Shown in pieces: positions 6,157 to 9,667 of a DNA stretch of 9,667 bases. The notes under the pieces were generated by a model. That model saw nothing but the letters and a program-made list of their open reading frames with translations. It made no database searches and was not told where the DNA came from. Within the stretch, counting starts at the first letter, position 1. Every line of letters begins with the position of its first letter. Where the stretch lies: positions 1 through 9,667 of the forward strand of contig JANQUM010000094.1 in assembly GCA_030731175.1 (NCBI GenBank), read 5' to 3'. The translations under genes were made by a program, and so were the position numbers. This DNA is from Spirosomataceae bacterium (GTDB lineage Bacteria; Bacteroidota; Bacteroidia; Cytophagales; Spirosomataceae).

Positions 6157-6918
6157 TTATAATTTTCCGTTCAATGCCCAATTATAATCCATGTAAGATA
6201 TTGAAGCGTCTTTGTTTACTTTGGTTTTTGAATAATCGTTAATGATCTCCTGCTTTGATTTCTTGAAATCTCCGCCGTACCAATCCAAAATTTTGGTGAC
6301 TTTCGCCGAGTTTGCCGTAATTTTATTCTTCGAGGCATCGTTCAAAAACTTTACCCCTTGGTCTTGTAATTGCTTGTCAAGACGGCTCGCCACAAATGCT
6401 TCATTACGCAACGGTGGGCATGATACTGCCGCACATACTAATGCGAAGTGAATGCGTGGCTCGTTGAATTTCTTGCGAATAATGCCGTGTTCGATATTGT
6501 TCAGATCCATTTTTTGCCCACCGATGGTTATAAACTTTACGTCCCATGGGGTGTTTACAAACGGTATTTTGATTTTGCTGCCAATATCCTTAATGCTTGT
6601 AATTTTCTTATCGGCGTTATCAAGAACCAACTGAATTGTGAACGCATTGTAGGCATTTATCCAATAAGCAAGTTCTTCGTCTTTGCTCCAAGACTTTGCC
6701 GGGGCACTTTTTTCTACCAAATCAAGGTATTTCTTCAGTTGTGCTTGATCTTTTGCAAAACCAGCGTAATTAACAAAGCCTTTAGCATCCACGTGCTTTT
6801 TAAGTAGCCCATCCCAAACATCGTGCGAAATGGGAGCGGCAGTGGACGTAGGCGTGTTTACCGCCGAACAACTTTGAATAGAAATTAATAAAATAATAAA
6901 TAAATTAACGATTTTCAT
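6157..6918 (-). CDS. DUF547 domain lipoprotein
   Basis: This 253-residue protein is a DUF547 family member of unknown biochemical function. The chosen ATG at 6916-6918 gives a clean lipoprotein signal: MKIVNLFIILLISIQSC with Cys17 as the lipidation site, followed by a Ser/Thr/Pro/Ala linker to about 29. An upstream in-frame ATG (6973-6975) would add 19 residues in front of the signal and is unlikely. The DUF547 domain shows DAKGFVNYAGF (44-54), ELAYWINAYNAFTIQLV (82-98), NTPWD (122-126), LNNIEHGIIRK (139-149) and HFALVCAAVSCPPLRNEAF (157-175), all typical. It is probably anchored in the envelope. It is transcribed away from the CrtA-like gene, with 111 nt between the two starts, and is followed by a terminator hairpin. 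Confidence 0.9.
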   Translation of the reverse strand: MKIVNLFIILLISIQSCSAVNTPTSTAAPISHDVWDGLLKKHVDAKGFVNYAGFAKDQAQLKKYLDLVEKSAPAKSWSKDEELAYWINAYNAFTIQLVLDNADKKITSIKDIGSKIKIPFVNTPWDVKFITIGGQKMDLNNIEHGIIRKKFNEPRIHFALVCAAVSCPPLRNEAFVASRLDKQLQDQGVKFLNDASKNKITANSAKVTKILDWYGGDFKKSKQEIINDYSKTKVNKDASISYMDYNWALNGKL

Positions 6919-7029
6919 GATTGCGTGTTTACGTAGTGTTTGTGTTGTAATCAAATCATATACGCTTATTGCCAAGGTTTGGTTTAAAACGTAATGTTAA
7001 CGCATAGTTTACCAATAAATAATCATTCC

Positions 7030-7692
7030 ATGTTTGTAGCCCTTACTGTTGTTAAGTATTCAAAATCGAAATTCTTTTTGGGAATTCTCTCGATGGCTAT
7101 CTTTCGGTTACCACTTTTACTAAATCGAGAGGTAACGTTTTGGAAGTTAATGGGCTGCGGAAAAAACGGCACGTTTGATATTAACCCCGACTGGCAGCAG
7201 TGGGCGTTGATGACCGTTTGGGAAAATGAAGCAGCTTATCAAAATTTTAATAAAAACTCGTTTATCAGCAATTGGTGGAAGAAACTTAAAGTTGAACGCA
7301 CCGATTTCTTCTGCATTCCTTACGAATCTCACGGTAAATGGGACGGAAAAGAGCCTTTCGGAAACCCGATTCCAGATAGAACGTACACCGGGCCAATTGC
7401 GGTGATGACCCGTGCCACCATTCGGCTCACAAAAGCACGTGATTTTTGGCGAAACGTACCGAAAGTAGCAGGTTCAATGAGCGATGCCGAAGGGTTTATT
7501 ACTTCAGTTGGAATTGGCGAAGTACCTTTTATAAAGCAAGCCACTTTTTCAGTTTGGAAAGACTTAGACAGCGTCAAAAAATTTGCTTACCGCCAACGGG
7601 AACACGCCGAAGTGGTCAAGCAAACCCGTGAAAAAAAGTGGTATTCGGAAGAATTATTTGCTCGTTTTATTCCGATAAAGCAAGTAAAATAG
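7030..7692 (+). CDS. CrtA-like protein (spheroidene monooxygenase family)
   Basis: This 220-residue protein resembles CrtA, the spheroidene monooxygenase that introduces a keto group into acyclic carotenoids in purple bacteria. Visible family features are FWKLMGCGKNGTF (37-49), DWQQWALMTVWE (54-65) and the C-terminal block FAYRQREHAEVVKQTR (185-200) followed by KKWYSEELFARF (202-213). There is no signal peptide. I prefer the ATG at 7030-7032, where the family-like MFVALTVV strand begins; an ATG at 6994 would add 12 residues not resembling the family. Bacteroidota are not known to use spheroidene, so the substrate is probably another carotenoid or something else. A weak promoter-like TTG-N23-TAgtTTac lies in the 40 nt around the upstream ATG. 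The nearby cryptochrome gene fits a light or pigment link, which is inference. Confidence 0.78.
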   Translation: MFVALTVVKYSKSKFFLGILSMAIFRLPLLLNREVTFWKLMGCGKNGTFDINPDWQQWALMTVWENEAAYQNFNKNSFISNWWKKLKVERTDFFCIPYESHGKWDGKEPFGNPIPDRTYTGPIAVMTRATIRLTKARDFWRNVPKVAGSMSDAEGFITSVGIGEVPFIKQATFSVWKDLDSVKKFAYRQREHAEVVKQTREKKWYSEELFARFIPIKQVK

Positions 7693-8022
7693 CTCAAAAT
7701 AAAATTGAATTTAAGTGCAAAAGAATTTAATTATTTCAAGAAATTGTTTTTTTGTTTAATTTTCAACTGTTCTGCGTGCATAATAATTTTTAGGCTTTTT
7801 TGAGGGAAAAATAGGCCAATAGGTACTTCTTTTATAAACTAAAATCGTCTTATTAGCTCTCCTGCGTAGGAAAATGGCAATTTCCACACATTATACCGAG
7901 ATTGTGCAATTGTCCAATTCATTTGATTGACTTTTTGAAAAAATCCCTCTTATATTCAGGCATTATTATATTTTCTTAATATTTTTGTGACGTATTTAAT
8001 TATTTACCTAAACTAAATTTTA
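7693..8022. other. 330-bp AT-rich intergenic region before the SusC gene
   Basis: I see no gene in this gap. It has an 8-bp direct repeat gaatttaa (7707-7714 and 7723-7730), a T-run at 7747-7753, and an imperfect hairpin (7793-7801 with 7809-7817, one mismatch) that could help terminate the CrtA-like transcript. Its right part holds the -7 promoter element of the SusC gene. An 18-codon frame beginning at 7874 has no support. Confidence 0.5.
7980..7987 (+). promoter_or_regulatory. -7 promoter element of the SusC-type gene
   Basis: TATTTTTG is a full match to the Bacteroidota -7 consensus TAnnTTTG and lies 35 nt before the ATG. No TTG stands at the expected -33 distance; the nearest one is over 40 nt upstream. 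The promoter may therefore need an activator, or the match may be chance in AT-rich DNA. Confidence 0.45.
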
Positions 8023-9667
8023 ATGAAAAAAAATCTACTATTTTCGTTGCTACTTATGTTAGCAGCGAGCGTGACATACGCTCAAACGAAAGTTACGGGA
8101 AAAGTAACGACTGCCGGTGACGGCTCGGCATTGCCGGGTGTTACTGTGCAAGTGAAAGGTACCAGTACAGGTACACAGACTGACGGAGAAGGAAACTTCA
8201 GCATAGCCGCCGGAAAAAACCAAACACTTGTTTTCAGTTTTATCGGTATGGAAACAAAGGAAGTTGCCATCGGTAATCGTTCTATTGTGAACGTAGCCCT
8301 TGCCGAGTCTGACAACATGCTAAATGAAGTGGTTGTATTAACAGCACTTGGTTTGGAAAGAAAAAAAGATGATGACATGAGTTCATCAACACTTATTGAC
8401 ACAGACGCTCTTCAGCGTTCGGGTGAGTCAGGCGTTATTCAAGGAATGGCAGGAAAGACTTCTGGTCTAACAATTACACGAAGTGCAGGAGACCCAGGTG
8501 CTGGAGCTTATATCCAAATCCGTGGTCAGAACACGATTTCTGGTAGCTCATCTCCATTAATTATTCTTGACGGTGTACCAGTTTCAAACTCAAGTGTTGG
8601 AAGCGGTACTGACGGTGTTGTTCAGCAATCACGTTTGAACGACATTAACCCAGATGATATCGCTAACATCACTATCCTTAAAGGTGCGGCGGCTGCTGCG
8701 GTTTGGGGAACAGGTGCCGCTAACGGTGTAATCTTAATTCAAACTAAGCGTGGAAATGCTGGTGGAAAGAAAGTTAGCGTAAGCATTACTAACCAAACTT
8801 CTTGGGATGTTATCAATCGTGAGTTTGAAAAGCAAGGAGACTTTGGGCAAGGATACCCACGCTATTGGTTAACAGGAAATGAATCTCAGGCGTATGATTA
8901 TCTATATGTACCAAATACTGGATTCTCTTGGGGAGATAGAATTGCTGGACGTAGCGGTAGTGCAGACGAAGTACGTCAAGGAAACCAACGTTTTGAGTCA
9001 GAAACGGGAAATGTTTATTACCCAATTTTGAGCAAAAACTCGCAAGAAGTTTACAACCAAACTAACCGTGATCAAGTTTTCCAAACTGGTTTTACTTGGA
9101 ACAAGTCTGTTGGGGTAAATTTCAATAACAATGGTAGCACAACTTACTTGAGCTTTGCTGATTGGGATCAGAAAGGTATCATCAGAAACGGCTCTGACTA
9201 CCGTCGCTCTACGGTTCGTATCAATAACGAGACCAAATTAACTGAGAAATTAAAAGTACGTGTAAATACTTCCTTTATCCGCACAGAATCAAATCGGATT
9301 CAGCAAGGTTCAAACCTTAACGGATTATACTTAGGTTATTTACGTACATCTCCCGATTTCGACAATAGAGACTATAAAGGAACATACTACAACACGAATG
9401 GTGTACCTTCATTGAACGCTCACCGTGGGTATCGCCGTTATTTAGGTGATGTTGCTCCAATATATAACAACCCAGCTTGGACTCTAAACGAGCAAGAAAA
9501 CCCTAATTCGGTTTATCGCTTTATTATTAACCCAGAACTCAACTGGAATATCTACAAAGGCATTAACCTAACGGCTCGTTACGGATTTGACTATTACAAT
9601 GACACACGTGAGACATTCTTCCCAGTTAATTCTGCGGGTGGTGTGAGTGTAGGTTCATTTTCAAGAA
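8023..9667 (+). CDS. SusC/RagA family TonB-linked outer membrane receptor (N-terminal part)
   Basis: The open frame runs off the window after 548 codons; full-length members have about 1,000 residues. A signal peptide (1-20, ending TYA before Gln21) is followed directly by a carboxypeptidase-regulatory-like domain (about 23-95: VTGKV, LPGVTVQVKGTSTGTQTD, G.FSI, LVFSFIGM). The TonB-box-like segment NEVVVLTALG (101-110) comes next. The plug domain includes IQIRGQNTISGSSSPLIILD (164-183), DINPDDIANITILKGAAAAA (207-226) and AANGVILIQTKRG (232-244). The beta-barrel then begins. There is no N-terminal STN domain, so direct signalling to an anti-sigma factor is unlikely. SusC proteins import glycans, peptides or other large nutrients with a SusD lipoprotein, whose gene should follow beyond the edge. 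The substrate cannot be read. Frequent AAC, CGT and GGT codons suggest high expression. Confidence 0.95.
   Translation, partial: MKKNLLFSLLLMLAASVTYAQTKVTGKVTTAGDGSALPGVTVQVKGTSTGTQTDGEGNFSIAAGKNQTLVFSFIGMETKEVAIGNRSIVNVALAESDNMLNEVVVLTALGLERKKDDDMSSSTLIDTDALQRSGESGVIQGMAGKTSGLTITRSAGDPGAGAYIQIRGQNTISGSSSPLIILDGVPVSNSSVGSGTDGVVQQSRLNDINPDDIANITILKGAAAAAVWGTGAANGVILIQTKRGNAGGKKVSVSITNQTSWDVINREFEKQGDFGQGYPRYWLTGNESQAYDYLYVPNTGFSWGDRIAGRSGSADEVRQGNQRFESETGNVYYPILSKNSQEVYNQTNRDQVFQTGFTWNKSVGVNFNNNGSTTYLSFADWDQKGIIRNGSDYRRSTVRINNETKLTEKLKVRVNTSFIRTESNRIQQGSNLNGLYLGYLRTSPDFDNRDYKGTYYNTNGVPSLNAHRGYRRYLGDVAPIYNNPAWTLNEQENPNSVYRFIINPELNWNIYKGINLTARYGFDYYNDTRETFFPVNSAGGVSVGSFSR

Noticed and set aside
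7874..7930. An 18-codon frame MAISTHYTE in the gap before the SusC gene
   Set aside because: There is no homology, no start signal and no conservation that can be seen; chance frames of this length are expected.

Overview
The window looks like a chromosomal segment of a Bacteroidota bacterium, probably of the order Cytophagales. The evidence is a SusC/RagA-type TonB-linked outer membrane receptor at the right end, no convincing Shine-Dalgarno sequences ahead of genes, and promoters of the Bacteroidota form (TTG about 19 nt before TAnnTTTG). The base composition is moderately AT-rich and intergenic regions are strongly AT-rich. The genus is not determinable by reading alone.

Layout from left to right. 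(1) 1-207 is a non-coding leader with two small inverted repeats. (2) 208-2186 (+) is a two-gene operon: a LpxH-like metallophosphoesterase with a TTG start and a GT-B type glycosyltransferase, closed by a strong terminator hairpin. (3) 2255-2480 (-) holds what I read as the decayed remnant of a nitronate monooxygenase-like gene. (4) 2679-4539 (-) is a LemA / soluble TPM / membrane TPM operon with a near-consensus promoter in front of lemA and a perfect 12-bp palindrome between the first two genes. (5) 4633-6066 (-) is a DASH-type cryptochrome/photolyase. (6) 6157-6918 (-) is a DUF547 lipoprotein, separated from the cryptochrome gene by a hairpin that looks like a terminator. (7) 7030-7692 (+) is a CrtA-like (spheroidene monooxygenase family) protein, divergent from the DUF547 gene. 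(8) 7693-8022 is a 330-bp AT-rich gap carrying a -7 promoter element. (9) 8023 to the window end is the N-terminal part of a SusC-type receptor, cut by the edge.

Functionally, the left operon points to envelope glycolipid or polysaccharide work. The LemA/TPM group is a conserved set of envelope proteins of unsettled function. The cryptochrome and the CrtA-like gene suggest a loose light/pigment neighbourhood with the DUF547 lipoprotein between them. The SusC gene should continue past the right edge and normally be followed by a SusD partner. No mobile element, CRISPR array, tRNA or rRNA was seen. Most genes are ordinary for the group; the items most worth a second look are the decayed gene at 2255-2480, the palindrome at 3907-3939, the hairpin in front of the cryptochrome gene, and the CrtA-like gene beside it.
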